Positions 54,759 to 64,000 of a stretch of 64,000 bases of DNA are shown one piece after another. The stretch comes from Leptolyngbya ohadii IS1 (GTDB lineage Bacteria > Cyanobacteriota > Cyanobacteriia > Elainellales > Elainellaceae). The notes beneath the pieces are model-generated. The model saw nothing but the letters and a program-made list of their open reading frames with translations. It did no database searches and had not been told where the DNA came from. Within the stretch, counting starts at the first letter, position 1; each line of letters opens with the position of its first letter. The stretch lies in contig NZ_NKFP01000001.1 in NCBI RefSeq assembly GCF_002215035.1, positions 989,501-1,053,500 of the forward strand. The letters are read 5' to 3'. The position numbers and the translations under genes are program-made.

Positions 54759-56023
54759 CAGGGTAAACGCATCAAAATTGACGGTCAAACTATGCCTCGC
54801 TCGTCGGGTGATAGGAGTGGAGCGAGAATTTGCAGCATGAACTGGTCATCGAGTCCGGCTTTGTAGCGTTTCATCGCTAAACTGCCCTTTGAGGTATCCT
54901 GACGCAATAGATTGAGGGCAAACCGTCGCAATAGACTGAAGTTGCGAGGGGCGTGATCCTTGCGAATACGCGAAGCATCTTCGTTGAAGACGACATCAAG
55001 ACACCAATGCAATTGGTTCTCAATGCCCCAATGAGCGCGAATATAGCGAGCAAAGGTAGCGGCATCGACGGAAAGCGAACTCAGGAAATAGCGAGTTTCT
55101 GAAGTGTCCTTGTTCCAAAGCCGCCGCTCTTGACTGCACGACCACCAGAGTGTGTAACCCTGCCCATTCTTTGCATTGCGTGGAAGTGAACACCTGTGCG
55201 ACCGGGAACTCAAACACCGTTCTCGACTCAATGCGATGATGTCCCGCCTCACACTGCTGATGCTGCGTGTAATCTACTCCTGTGTCGGAGGTCGCTTGAA
55301 ACTGCTCAAACCACTGATGAGCCTGCTTTGACAACGTGGGCTGATTGTCTTTAAGCGCGAGAATGTAGTCGGCTTTTTGCTGGTGTATCTGCTGGGCAAT
55401 TGCACTGTGGGTGCCCATCGCATCGATACTGACGATACAGCCTGTCAAGGACAGTTGCTCTAATAGCACAGGAATTGCTGTGATTTCATTCGACTTGGAG
55501 TCCACAGCGCACTGTCCCAGCACCAATCGATGCTCACTTGCCCAGGCACTCACCAGTTGCAGCGCTTTGCCCCCCCTTCTCGGTCATAGGAGCCTCTGGC
55601 AGTTTTGCCATCAATCGCTATCACTTCTGCTGCCAGCGAAGACACAAAGGCTTTGACCCACTGCTGGAAACTTGCCTCAAACGCTTCGGGGTCAAGACGT
55701 GCAAACACACGGGCAAAGGTATCGTGGGAAGGAATCCCATTCGGCAAAGCCAGGAAGGTTTCGAGCCAAGCGCGTTTAGCATTGCCATAGGTTTCGATTG
55801 CCACCCAACTGTCTGCCCCGGCAAGGACGGCAAACAAGGCAATCGCTAGGATATCGAGCAGTTGATGGGCACGAGTGCGTTCGACTCTAGGGTCAGCAAT
55901 GTCGCCAAAGTATTGCTCCAGCCAGGCTGACAAGCTCTCTCGGCTAGCGATTGGAGGCATAAAGGAGGGGAAAACCCCTTATCTTACACCCTTCTCCACG
56001 CTCTTTTAGATGCGTTTACCCTG
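54759..56023 (-). mobile_element. ISAs1-family insertion sequence with 10-bp target duplication
   Basis: A 1265-bp element with ends CAGGGTAAACGCATC and GATGCGTTTACCCTG, flanked by AGCACAAAGG on both sides (54749-54758 and 56024-56033). The clean duplication shows a recent insertion into the IS4 transposase gene. Confidence 0.97.
54785..55960 (-). pseudogene. ISAs1-family transposase with two frameshifts
   Basis: Three minus-strand frames together make the H-repeat/ISAs1 transposase: DPRVERTRAHQLLDILAIAL and VIAIDGKTARGSYDREGG (55550-55960); then EHRLVLGQCAVDSKSNEITA and TGCIVSIDAMGTHSAIAQQI (ending 55020); then RYIRAHWGIENQLHWCLDVV and NEDASRIRKDHAPRN (ending 54785). The first shift is at a seven-G run (plus-strand 55570-55576). 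The second is a one-base gain near 55120. The catalytic DDE positions are otherwise present. Confidence 0.9.
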
Positions 56024-56320
56024 AGCACAAAGGTCAGCCAGATTTCAAAGAACAAGCGGGTGTTCAAAACCGGGTAGTCATTCGGCGACAGTCGCTTCAA
56101 GAGCGATTTGACAATTGTGGAAAACGACGATACCATCAGACATCTTTTTTGTTGAATAGGGGACAGAATACTCTTTTCTGCCCCCTTTTTCTCTGTCTTA
56201 AGCTTTCTTTCAACACTTCTGCTCTAGAACAAGATTGCTAAACGACAGAATCAAAGTTTGAGCAGTGTTAATAAGCCAGTTCAGGGGACAAAAGCACTAC
56301 TTTGCACTTGGTGACAACTG

Positions 56321-57481
56321 GGAGCATCCCACTTATGCAGAAACAGAGAAGGGGGCGACAATAAAGGAGTTGGACAAGAGGTGAAATCGATGACTCCAGA
56401 AGAGCAGGAACGAATCAGGGCTTGCAGCCAAGAGATCGCAGAAATTCTGTATCGCAATAGCGACAAAGCCAGCCTAAACACGCTGGAGGGGATCGAGCAA
56501 ACCGTCCGACAACAGATGCTCGATCACGTCAGCCCGGAAGTTGCCCTTTTTTTGTCAACGGTGCAGTCCGACCGGGCAAAGGACGAACCCGAAAGCTAAG
56601 GAGTCTGGTGGGTCAGTTGCGCTTGCAGAAACATCAAGCCGAACGATTAGGAGTCAAGCCCCGCAGTCGGATGAGTGGAGGGTTAGAGAAGGCATGCTTA
56701 CGCCTGAGTGCGAATGAGTCATTCCAGGCTGCGGCAGCGGACATTGCGGCACTAACCGGGATAGCCGTGGGGCACTCGACCCAACAACGCCTGGTTGGAC
56801 GGCAGGCATGGGAGTTGCCGGATGCGAAACAAGGTGTCAGTGAGATCAGTGTTGATGGCGGCAAAGTGCGCCTGCGTGACCTGAAAGACAGCGACAGCCC
56901 GTGGCGAGACTACAAAGCGGTGCGGTTGTGTGGGACATACTATGCTGGCTTTTATCAGGACAACGAGAGCTTGGTGGATTACCTCAATGCTCACAACGGT
57001 TGCTCAAGCCTGTGGTGTGTTTAGGCGATGGGCATGATGGGGTATGGAATCTGTTCAGTGCCGTTGCCTGCCCCGATGAACGCAGAGAGATTCTCGACTG
57101 GTATCACCTCAAGGAGAATCTCTACAAAGTGGGTGGGTCGTTCAAACGCCTGAAAAAAGCCGAATCCTTGCTGTGGCAGGGGCAAGTGGAACAGGCGAAG
57201 GTATTGTTTTCCGATTGTCAAAGAAAACAGGCGCGGAATTTTGAAGCCTATCTCGACAAACATCGTCCCCGGATTGTCAATTATGCCGATACCCAGGCTC
57301 AACAACTTTGCTCGATTGGTTCAGGAGCGGTAGAATCGGCAGTCAAACAGATTGGACGACGCTTACAAATATCGGGGGCGCGGTGGAACACTGCCTCAGT
57401 GAATCCGATGTTGAACCTGCGCTGTGCATACCTCAACGGGCTGCTCGCTATTGCGTGATTTTGCATAAGTGGGATACTCCC
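56321..57481 (+). mobile_element. ISKra4-family insertion sequence
   Basis: About 1.16 kb with inverted ends, GGGAGCATCCCACTTATGCA on the left and its near complement TGCATAAGTGGGATACTCCC on the right (57462-57481). It lies 93 bp beyond the IS4 end and truncates a response regulator gene on its right side. Confidence 0.88.
56381..57458 (+). pseudogene. ISKra4-family transposase in three frames
   Basis: A 72-residue head (56381-56599, EEQERIRACSQEIAEILYRN), a middle part (56608-57024, GLEKACLRLSANESFQAAAA and EISVDGGKVRLRDLKD) and a C-terminal part (to 57458, VCLGDGHDGVWNLFSAVACP, EILDWYHLKENLYKVG and QLCSIGSGAVESAVKQIGRR) together match ISKra4 transposases. The middle and last parts are out of frame by a small deletion near 56990. 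The first break may be natural, as some family members use two ORFs. Confidence 0.82.
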
Positions 57482-57836
57482 GAAGCGTCATTTCCAGAAC
57501 GATTAGATCGAAATCTGGATTAGAGGAATTGCTCTGCCATATCTGTAGAGCCTTTTCTCCGTCAAGAGCCTGTATGACTTGATAGCCTTCACTTTCTAGC
57601 ACGTTGGCTACAGCGTCACGATTTGCCCGATCGGGTTCAACCAGCAGAACGGTTTTGCCGATAGCATAGTGGAAAAGTGACCGACTGTTTGGGGCGAGGC
57701 AGGTCATGATTGCAGGAATATTGTTCCAGGGTAAGAGCCTTAATTTACATAGCCTATTCATAAGAGATGATAAGCGAAAGCTCCCTCTATAGAAGTAGAG
57801 GCTCATGAATCTGCCTTCCGATAGATCTAACCTCAC
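57482..57836 (-). pseudogene. Response regulator receiver domain, C-terminus removed by an IS
   Basis: The minus strand encodes KTVLLVEPDRANRDAVANVL, ESEGYQVIQALDGEKALQIW and FDLIVLEMTLRE, the first half of a receiver domain. The position of the phospho-acceptor Asp is occupied by Glu in VLEMTLRE. The frame then enters the ISKra4 end. The rest of the domain is not on the other side of the element. Confidence 0.78.
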
Positions 57837-58218
57837 AAGATCGCTTCAGGGTGATTTCTCTCGCAAATTTTTTATGATTCAAAATTAAGCAACAAAGTAT
57901 TTAACGGAACTTCACTTTTTCCTTAATCTAGATTCTGTCTTCTATTAACCTTTAGATGAGACTGTGGTAAGCGAAGATCCATTGTAATTTTCAGCGTTTT
58001 CTTAGAGGAAAAATTCTTTCACCTGTTCCTCGTTATGAATTGAGCTAGATCGGCTGGATCATCAAATCGCTTGATCCCTGCACTCAAGATTTCCTAAATC
58101 CCCTATGAGCCATTCCTAGTTTTGAACTTCTAGGGTGGTGCTTTTGTGTGCAGATTGAGCGACTTGGTAACAGCCCTTTCCCCCTGAATTCACCCCTAAA
58201 TTCAACCCGTGAGGATGT
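57837..58218 (+). other. Promoter region of the phosphatase gene
   Basis: About 380 AT-rich bases between the response-regulator fragment and the phosphatase start. It contains the Pho-box-like array at 57923-57952 and no ORF. The ribosome-binding site GAGGATG lies just before the ATG at 58219. Confidence 0.6.
57923..57952 (+). promoter_or_regulatory. Pho-box-like array (three 8-bp units, 3-bp spacing)
   Basis: CTTAATCT, TTCTGTCT and ATTAACCT follow one another with 3-bp gaps, an 11-bp period. Cyanobacterial Pho boxes bound by the PhoB/SphR-type regulator are tandem PyTTAAPyPy(T/A) units with 3-bp gaps. The first and third units fit well and the middle is weak. Phosphate-starvation control of the gene at 58219 is the likely meaning. 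Confidence 0.6.
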
Positions 58219-61200
58219 ATGACAAATCGGAACAGCGTCATCTTTATCCATCCCGATGGAACCAGTCCCTCTCACTACGCCGCAGCCCGGTTCTTGTATG
58301 AAGGACCAGACGGCAGGCTGAACTGGGACAGGATGACCAATGCCGGAGTGTACCTGGGACATATGGAAGACCAGCTTACCGGCACCTCTAACGCAGGGGC
58401 AATTACCCATGCCTTTGGGGTCAAAGTCCCTGCCCGTTCCTATGGTTTAGATGCAAATGGCAAACCTGTCGTCTCCCTTTCGGGCAAAGCAGGCACCAGC
58501 ATCCTGGAAGAAGCGATCGCCGCCGGGAAGGGAACAGCGGTGATTAACTCCGGCTTTATTGCGGAACCGGGAACCGGGGCATTTCTGGCAGAAGTGCGAA
58601 ACCGCAGTGACGTGACGGGCATTACGGCTCAGGTGGTAGAGTCGGGCGTTGATATTATTTTGGGTGGCGGCGAGATTCACTATCTACCCGCAGGTGTCAC
58701 CGGACGTTTTGGACAGCAGGGCATCCGCACCGACGGACGCAATTTAGTCGAAGAAGCAAAAGCCGCAGGCTACACGGTGGTTTATACGCTGGAGGAACTA
58801 CAAGCCCTTCCCGCAGACACGGAGAAAGTGCTGGGCATTTTTGCTGCCGAAGATACCTACAACGCAGAGCCGGAAGAAGTGCTGGCAGCGGAAGGGTTAA
58901 AGAACTACGGTCAGCCTGGAAATGAGAATCCGCCGACGGTCGCCCAGATGCTAGAGAAGGCGATCGATATCCTGTCCAAGAACGAAAATGGATTTTTTAT
59001 TGTTCTGGAAGAGGAAGGCACGGATAACTTCGCCAACAGTAACAATGCCAACGGCACGATCGAAGCCGTGAAACAAGCAGATGATGCGATCGGGGTGGCA
59101 CTGCGCTATGTGGATGAACAGAATCCGAATACGCTAGTAATTACCGCAGCCGATAGTGATGCAGGGGGTCTGGAAGTCCGTGATCCGGTACGGGCAGATC
59201 GTCCGGTGGGTACAGTTGAGAATAATCCGATCGTCAATGATGGCATTGCGAACCCGCTAGATGGGGTGAATGGTACGGGTACAGATCCCTTTGTTTCGGC
59301 TCCGGCAGCGAATGGCAATACCTATCCGTTTGCGATCGGCTGGACGGGTACGCCCGATAATCCCGGCAGCATTGTGTCTAAAACCTATGGCTTGAATGCC
59401 GACAAATTGCCTTCTACTCTGGACAACACCGAGATTTATCGGCTGATGTACCAGACCCTTTTTGATCAGGAACTCCCTTCTCCGGTTCCGGCTCCTGCAC
59501 CCACCCCTGCACCCCGCCCCACCAGAGACACAGGTAACGTCATTTTCATCCACCCGGACGGCACCAGCCCCTCCCACTACGCCGCAGCCCGATTTCTGAA
59601 TGAAGGACCAGACGGCAGACTGAACTGGGACAGGATGTCTAATGCAGGCGTGTACCTGGGACACATGGAGGATCAGCTTACGGGCACGTCGAATTCTGGC
59701 GCAATTACCCATGCGTTTGGCGTGAAAGCTCCAGCCGTTTCCTTTGGATTGGACGCTAACGGAGAACCTGTGACTTCGGCATCCGGTAAGCGGGGGGTGA
59801 GTATTCTGGAGGAGGCGATCGCTGCTGGCAAAGCAACGGCTGTCATTAACTCTGGGATCATTCCTGAACCGGGAACGGGCGCATTTCTGGCAGAGGCAGC
59901 AAACCGCAACGACTTCACGGGCATTACGGCTCAGATTGTGGAGTCGGGCGTGAGCGTGATTATGGGCGGAGGCGAAATCTACTACCTGCCAGAGGGAACC
60001 ACAGGACGCTTTGGCGAGGAAGGGGTTCGTACCGATGGGCGCAATTTGATTGAAGAGGCGCGATCGAAAGGCTATACCGTCGTTTTTACGCTGGAAGAAC
60101 TGCAAGCACTCCCCGCTGGTACGGAAAAGGTATTGGGCATTTTTGCCGCTGAGGACACCTACAACGACCAGAGCGAAGGCGAACTATTTGCAGCAGGACT
60201 GCCTCTGTACGGTCAGCCGGGGAACGAGAATCCGCCTACGGTTGCCGAAATGCTGGATGCTGCGCTGAAGATTGTTTCGCAAGATCCAGACGGCTTTATG
60301 GTTGTCCTGGAGGAGGAAGGCACGGATAACTTTGCGAATAACAACAATGCGGCTGGGACTCTGGAAGCGGTGAAACGGGCAGATGATGCGATCGGCGTAG
60401 CGATGAATTTCATCAACCAGCAAGATCCAAACACGCTGCTCATTACTGCCGCAGACAGCGATGCAGGTGGACTGGAAGTGCGCGATCCCCGTGCTGCCGA
60501 TCAGCCCGTCGGCGTGAATGAGGTGCAGCCCACGACCGGAGACGGCACAGAACTGATTTTGGATGGTACACAGGGAGGAAATACCGCCCCCTTTATTGGT
60601 GCCCCGGATGCGAATGGCGATCGATTTCCTTTTGCGGTGAGCTGGGTGGGCACACCCGATTTTCCAGGCAGCATTGTGTCGAAGACCTATGGCATGAACG
60701 CGGATCTGCTGCCCTCGACGCTGGACAACACGGAAATTTATCGCATTATGTACCAAACGCTGTTTGGAATTGATGTTGCGAATCCCGCCAATCAAACCAC
60801 GCTGACAGGCTTTGCTTCGCTTCCGGCAGATACCTTTGCCGAAGGTCCACCCGCAGGTGGCAACAACGGCAGCACCACCAATCCGGAACCGATTTCTGCC
60901 AATGGTCGCACTGGACCTTTTGAAGGTCAGCCTGTCCAGGGATTTAGCGGCGTGCAGTTTGCACCGGGTAGCGACGGTTCTACCTTCTGGTTCCTGTCAG
61001 ACAACGGCTTCGGCTCAAAGATTAATAGCTCGGACTATCTGCTGCGTCTGCATCAGGTAAAACCCAACTTTAGAACGGCGGATGGGGGCGAGGGCAGTGT
61101 AACGCTAGAAGGATTTGTGCAGCTTGCCGATCCGGATAATCTGATTCCGTTTGAGATTCAAAATGAGAATACTCAAGAGCGATTCCTCACTGGCTCGGAC

Positions 61201-63159
61201 TTTGATCCAGAATCGTTTGTGATCGCGCCTGACAACACCATCTGGGTTGGCGAAGAATTTGGTCCCTATCTGCTGCAATTTGACCTGACGGGTAAACTGC
61301 TCCAGGCTCCGATTCCCACACCGAATTTCTTCAAGCTGAATACGCTAAACGGACAAACTCCCCTCGTACTGGGACATCGCGGGGCAAGCGGTGAGCGTCC
61401 AGAACACACGCTGGCAGCCTATGAGCTGGCGATTCAGCAGGGAGCCGATTTTATCGAACCCGATCTGGTTGCCACAAAGGACGGAGTACTGATTGCGCGT
61501 CATGAAAATGCGATCGCGATCGTCCGCACCGATGCGGCTGGAAATCCCCTGCGCGATGCTAACGGCAAGTTTTTGATTCAGGAAGAAACGACGAACGTTG
61601 CCGAAAAGCCGGAGTTTGCCGATCGTCTGACGACAAAGGTGATTGACGGTGTACGCTATACGGGCTGGTTTACCGAGGACTTCACGCTGGCTGAAATTAA
61701 GCAGCTTAAGGCAAGGGAGCGCATTCCGCAGATTCGAGGCGGCAACACCCAGTTTAACGACCAGTTTGATGTGCCGACGCTGACGGAAATCATCGATCTG
61801 GTGAAGCGCGTCGAGGCGGAAACGGGCAAAAAGATTGGCATCTATCCCGAAACTAAGCACCCGACCTACTTCGCTTCTGAGGGAACCCGGCTTGACGGTG
61901 AAAAGATTAACGTTGACTTGAGCGAAACGCTGATCGATACGCTGGTCGATGCCGAGTTCACCGATCCGAGCCGCATTTTCATCCAGTCCTTCGAGGTGGG
62001 CAATCTCAAGACCCTGAACGACCAGATTATGCCCGCTGCCGGGGTCGATATTCCGCTGGTACAGCTCATCAACAATACGGGTACGCCCTACGATTTCAGA
62101 GTCAGCGGAGACTCGCGCACCTACATCGACCTGATCGCGCCCGCAGGATTGGAAGAAATTGCCACCTACGCCGCCGGAATCGGTCCCTCGAAGCGGCTAA
62201 TTATTCCTGCCCAAACGGTGGATGCTGATGGTAACGGTCAGCCCGATGACCTGAACGGAGACGGAGTAATTAGCGATGCCGATCGCCGCCTGGGAACACC
62301 CACCAATCTAATCAGCGTGGCTCACAGTGAAGGGTTACAGGTGCATCCTTTTACCATCCGCGACGATCGATTCTTCCAGTCCCCGGACTACAGCACTCCA
62401 GAAGCGGAGTACGAGCAGCTTATTAGACTCGGTGCCGATGCGTTCTTTACCGACTTCCCGGCAACCGGCGATCGGGTACGCGATCGCATTGTGGCTGACG
62501 ACGTTCGATCGCCTGATAATCCGGCAGTGCTAGCAGGAGAAGTGTTATCAAATCTGCCCCGATCGCGTGGGTTTGAAGGGTTAGCAATCAGTCCAGACGG
62601 AAAAACGCTCTACCCGATGCTGGAAGGCACGGTGACGGGCGATCCGCCAGGGGCACTGCGAATCCATGAGTTCGATCTGGAGCAGAACCGATACGAGGGA
62701 TTAAAAGGCTACTATCAGCTCGACAATCCCAGCTATGCGATCGGAGACTTTACCGCAGTCAACGAAAATGAATATTTGGTGATTGAGCGGGATAACAATC
62801 AGGGAAGTCAGGCAGCCTTCAAGAAAATCTTCAAAATTGATCTCTCGGAGGTCGATGAGAACGGTTTTGTTGAGAAAGATGAACTGGTGAACCTGCTGCA
62901 AGTTGGCGATCCGGGAGACTTGAGCGGTGACGACAGCGATACGTTTACCTTCCCCTTCCAGACGATCGAGGATCTGCTGGTGATTGATGCCAAGACGCTG
63001 CTGATTGCCAACGATAATAACTATCCGTTCTCGGTGGGTCGTCCTCCCGCGATCGACAATAACGAGATAATTCTGGTGAATCTGCCTCAGCCGCTAACCC
63101 TGGCTCCCGGAGTGGGAGTCCCTGAGCTGAACAGCAATTCCTCTCTAGCCGCAGTCTAG
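58219..63159 (+). CDS. Multidomain phosphatase: two alkaline phosphatase domains, phytase-like propeller and nested GDPD
   Basis: A 1646-residue protein. Residues 1-415 and 438-850 are two related alkaline phosphatase domains; each has [18 protein letters not shown] with a metal Asp, [13 protein letters not shown] or [13 protein letters not shown] (probable nucleophile S57 in the first) and [13 protein letters not shown] proline-rich linker ([13 protein letters not shown]) joins them. Residues about 868-1035 and 1437-1640 look like the two halves of an esterase-like phytase propeller ([12 protein letters not shown], then [20 protein letters not shown]). Between them lies a GDPD domain (about 1046-1430) with [19 protein letters not shown] and [12 protein letters not shown]. 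No Sec signal peptide is visible. It would release phosphate from monoesters, diesters and possibly phytate. Confidence 0.92.
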   Translation: MTNRNSVIFIHPDGTSPSHYAAARFLYEGPDGRLNWDRMTNAGVYLGHMEDQLTGTSNAGAITHAFGVKVPARSYGLDANGKPVVSLSGKAGTSILEEAIAAGKGTAVINSGFIAEPGTGAFLAEVRNRSDVTGITAQVVESGVDIILGGGEIHYLPAGVTGRFGQQGIRTDGRNLVEEAKAAGYTVVYTLEELQALPADTEKVLGIFAAEDTYNAEPEEVLAAEGLKNYGQPGNENPPTVAQMLEKAIDILSKNENGFFIVLEEEGTDNFANSNNANGTIEAVKQADDAIGVALRYVDEQNPNTLVITAADSDAGGLEVRDPVRADRPVGTVENNPIVNDGIANPLDGVNGTGTDPFVSAPAANGNTYPFAIGWTGTPDNPGSIVSKTYGLNADKLPSTLDNTEIYRLMYQTLFDQELPSPVPAPAPTPAPRPTRDTGNVIFIHPDGTSPSHYAAARFLNEGPDGRLNWDRMSNAGVYLGHMEDQLTGTSNSGAITHAFGVKAPAVSFGLDANGEPVTSASGKRGVSILEEAIAAGKATAVINSGIIPEPGTGAFLAEAANRNDFTGITAQIVESGVSVIMGGGEIYYLPEGTTGRFGEEGVRTDGRNLIEEARSKGYTVVFTLEELQALPAGTEKVLGIFAAEDTYNDQSEGELFAAGLPLYGQPGNENPPTVAEMLDAALKIVSQDPDGFMVVLEEEGTDNFANNNNAAGTLEAVKRADDAIGVAMNFINQQDPNTLLITAADSDAGGLEVRDPRAADQPVGVNEVQPTTGDGTELILDGTQGGNTAPFIGAPDANGDRFPFAVSWVGTPDFPGSIVSKTYGMNADLLPSTLDNTEIYRIMYQTLFGIDVANPANQTTLTGFASLPADTFAEGPPAGGNNGSTTNPEPISANGRTGPFEGQPVQGFSGVQFAPGSDGSTFWFLSDNGFGSKINSSDYLLRLHQVKPNFRTADGGEGSVTLEGFVQLADPDNLIPFEIQNENTQERFLTGSDFDPESFVIAPDNTIWVGEEFGPYLLQFDLTGKLLQAPIPTPNFFKLNTLNGQTPLVLGHRGASGERPEHTLAAYELAIQQGADFIEPDLVATKDGVLIARHENAIAIVRTDAAGNPLRDANGKFLIQEETTNVAEKPEFADRLTTKVIDGVRYTGWFTEDFTLAEIKQLKARERIPQIRGGNTQFNDQFDVPTLTEIIDLVKRVEAETGKKIGIYPETKHPTYFASEGTRLDGEKINVDLSETLIDTLVDAEFTDPSRIFIQSFEVGNLKTLNDQIMPAAGVDIPLVQLINNTGTPYDFRVSGDSRTYIDLIAPAGLEEIATYAAGIGPSKRLIIPAQTVDADGNGQPDDLNGDGVISDADRRLGTPTNLISVAHSEGLQVHPFTIRDDRFFQSPDYSTPEAEYEQLIRLGADAFFTDFPATGDRVRDRIVADDVRSPDNPAVLAGEVLSNLPRSRGFEGLAISPDGKTLYPMLEGTVTGDPPGALRIHEFDLEQNRYEGLKGYYQLDNPSYAIGDFTAVNENEYLVIERDNNQGSQAAFKKIFKIDLSEVDENGFVEKDELVNLLQVGDPGDLSGDDSDTFTFPFQTIEDLLVIDAKTLLIANDNNYPFSVGRPPAIDNNEIILVNLPQPLTLAPGVGVPELNSNSSLAAV

Positions 63160-63189
63160 TAAACCAGGATTCAGGCTAGGAAAAACACG

Positions 63190-63235
63190 GCAGACGGGCT
63201 GAAGATGTCAAATTTTCAGTCCTTCTGCTTATTTT
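63190..63235 (+). terminator. Rho-independent terminator
   Basis: GCAGACGGGCTGAA and TTCAGTCCTTCTGC form an imperfect 14-bp stem (63190-63203 with 63215-63228) with an AT-rich loop, followed by TTATTTT. It ends the phosphatase transcript. Confidence 0.8.
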
Positions 63236-63390
63236 GGATTTGATACAGCCCAAATAGCGCGACGTTCAGCGGCAGACAGAAAAGAATCGAACTAACACAG
63301 AAATATTACAGTCCCGTTTGTCACTGGCTCCTGATCCTAGGCTGCTCTAAAACCGATATCTCTCTAAAGTAGTCGCTAAGGTTAATCACG

Positions 63391-63420
63391 CTTTAACTCT
63401 TCTTAGACTCTTCTTAACCT
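63391..63420 (+). promoter_or_regulatory. Second Pho-box-like array
   Basis: CTTTAACT, CTTAGACT and CTTAACCT are spaced by CTT, giving the same 11-bp period as the array before the phosphatase; the third unit is a perfect PyTTAAPyPyT. It lies 128 bp before the IS1 end. No gene follows it inside the window, so its target was probably displaced or cut by the IS1. Confidence 0.62.
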
Positions 63421-63548
63421 GAAAGCGTTAGGTTGTAAAAATGACAAATCTAGTTCTCGTACAGAGGGTCGATCGACGGTAGAATGGTCCGTTCGTTAAT
63501 CGCTTCTAAAAGAGCAAGTTTGTATGATTTAGAAGAGCTATAAAATTC

Positions 63549-64000
63549 GGTAGTGCGTTAAATTAATGTGGGATAGGTGGCGATGTCGTGCCAAGTCCAG
63601 GATCTCGTTGTCAATCTTGCGCGTTGAGCAGCGGTGGTTTTGAAGCGGCTGTGCTGCCAAATCCAGTTGAAATAACTCACGACTAACCGTGTCGTTACCT
63701 TTGTTTGTTCCCAGACTTTGCCAAACTTATTCTGTCGCCGATGCCATCTTCCCGTTTGTTGCCGAACTGTTCCATTCGTCCGTTCCAATCGCTGTGTTTT
63801 ATCTTTGCCAATGTGATGTTCGATCTCTGGCGGCAACACTCGCTCATATCCCCCCAGTCATCGGTGTTGAATTGCTTGCAATCGGTCTTTCCTTCGGTGT
63901 TCACGACTAATTGCTCAATGAACACATCGGTGTGTTTGCCCACGCAGGCGGCGAGAATCAAGCCACTGAGGCGAGCCAGACTCAACCCAATCCAACAGTC
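63549..64000 (-). mobile_element. IS1-family element, partial (runs off the right edge)
   Basis: The element begins with GGTAGTGCGTTAAATTAATG at 63549, like IS1 ends, and the coding strand is the minus strand. Only its 3' portion lies in the window. Confidence 0.85.
63558..64000 (-). pseudogene. IS1-family transposase, frameshifted and partial
   Basis: One frame (ending at the right edge) reads LARLSGLILAACVGKHTDVF and IEQLVVNTEGKTDCKQFNTDD; the next (63558-63839) reads LPPEIEHHIGKDKTQRLERT and NGTVRQQTGRWHRRQNKFGK, the DDE part and end of IS1 transposase. They meet at a six-G run (plus-strand C run 63850-63855). Seven G would restore DDWGGYERVLPPEIEH, so one base is missing. Confidence 0.88.

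Larger units (their letters stand above)
53896..56136 (-). pseudogene. IS4-family transposase split by an IS insertion
   Basis: The N-terminal part is encoded at 56024-56136 (KRLSPNDYPVLNTRLFFEIW) and the rest at 53896-54758 (LTSMRDLFYRLNHTGIAVDI, PIDSTVISLTSKLFWEQEY, VGIMDRGFSSWDLLDEL, YRNRWQIEILWKFLKMHL with the YREK-type signature). Joining the two at one copy of the 10-bp duplication restores a continuous frame through FVLDASLTSM. The coding sequence was therefore intact when the second IS arrived. Confidence 0.92.
53851..56227 (-). mobile_element. IS4-family element interrupted by an ISAs1 element
   Basis: Inverted ends related to CTAGAACCAGAAGTGTTGAA (left, about 53851) and CTAGAGCAGAAGTGTTGAA (right, reverse strand, about 56227) bound a minus-strand transposase gene. 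A second element (54759-56023) is inserted in it; without it the IS4 copy would be about 1.1 kb. Confidence 0.8.
63160..63548 (+). other. Gap with terminator and Pho-box-like array
   Basis: About 390 bp after the phosphatase. It holds a hairpin terminator (63190-63235), a second Pho-box-like array (63391-63420) and, at 63441, an ATG opening a 13-codon frame. The IS1 end begins at 63549. Confidence 0.6.

Overview
The window reads as cyanobacterial chromosome. The octamer GCGATCGC and its core CGATCG recur throughout, Pho-box-like sites precede a phosphatase gene, and a CRISPR array has the ATTGAAAC repeat ending common in cyanobacteria. No rRNA or tRNA gene was seen. A species cannot be named from the sequence alone; a filamentous or Leptolyngbya-type genome is a guess from the gene content.

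Positions 1-31434 hold one long plus-strand gene train for a contractile injection system (CIS), a phage-tail-like machine. In order: the end of one sheath, an inner-tube protein, a second sheath, a second tube protein, a tube/baseplate adaptor, a 54-residue protein, a spike hub, a spike tip, a baseplate-linked protein with a hydrophobic C-terminus, a gp25-type wedge, a J-type wedge, a tail-protein-I-type protein with a propeller-like N-terminus, two small PKD-fragment ORFs, three related fibre-like proteins (the last 1611 residues), a tape measure, an AAA+ ATPase, and a cargo module. The cargo module is a 1570-residue DUF4157 protein, a two-helix membrane protein and a 251-residue HEXXH protein. 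Many junctions overlap (TAATG, TGATG or 4-7 bp), which argues for co-expression. The C-terminal membrane segment and the elaborate fibre genes fit the thylakoid-anchored CIS type described in Anabaena better than a freely released particle; this is inference. Short tandem repeats of 9, 12, 14 and 15 bp are scattered through the locus, and the spike gene carries a run of nine G.

Positions 31435-41315 hold an IS remnant, two large hybrid histidine kinases on the minus strand with a decayed third kinase upstream, an XRE regulator, a small P-loop ATPase, a small membrane protein, an AraC-family fragment and a dienelactone hydrolase cut off by an IS3-type element. Positions 41316-44912 are an IS3 element, a CRISPR array of 13 good repeats plus one degenerate repeat whose leader side abuts the IS, and an IS630 element. 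No cas gene is present.

Positions 44994-52227 carry a propeller-hydrolase fusion, a probable group II intron remnant, a DUF433 protein, two neighbouring 2OG-Fe(II) oxygenases, a basic PKRRGR-repeat protein and DNA polymerase IV. Positions 52491-57836 are an IS graveyard (IS5, an IS4 element interrupted by an ISAs1 element with a clean 10-bp target duplication, and ISKra4) with truncated HU and response-regulator genes at its edges. Positions 57923-63228 hold a Pho-box-like promoter region, a 1646-residue phosphatase with two alkaline phosphatase domains and a GDPD domain nested in a phytase-like propeller, and a terminator. A second Pho-box-like array and an IS1 fragment close the window.
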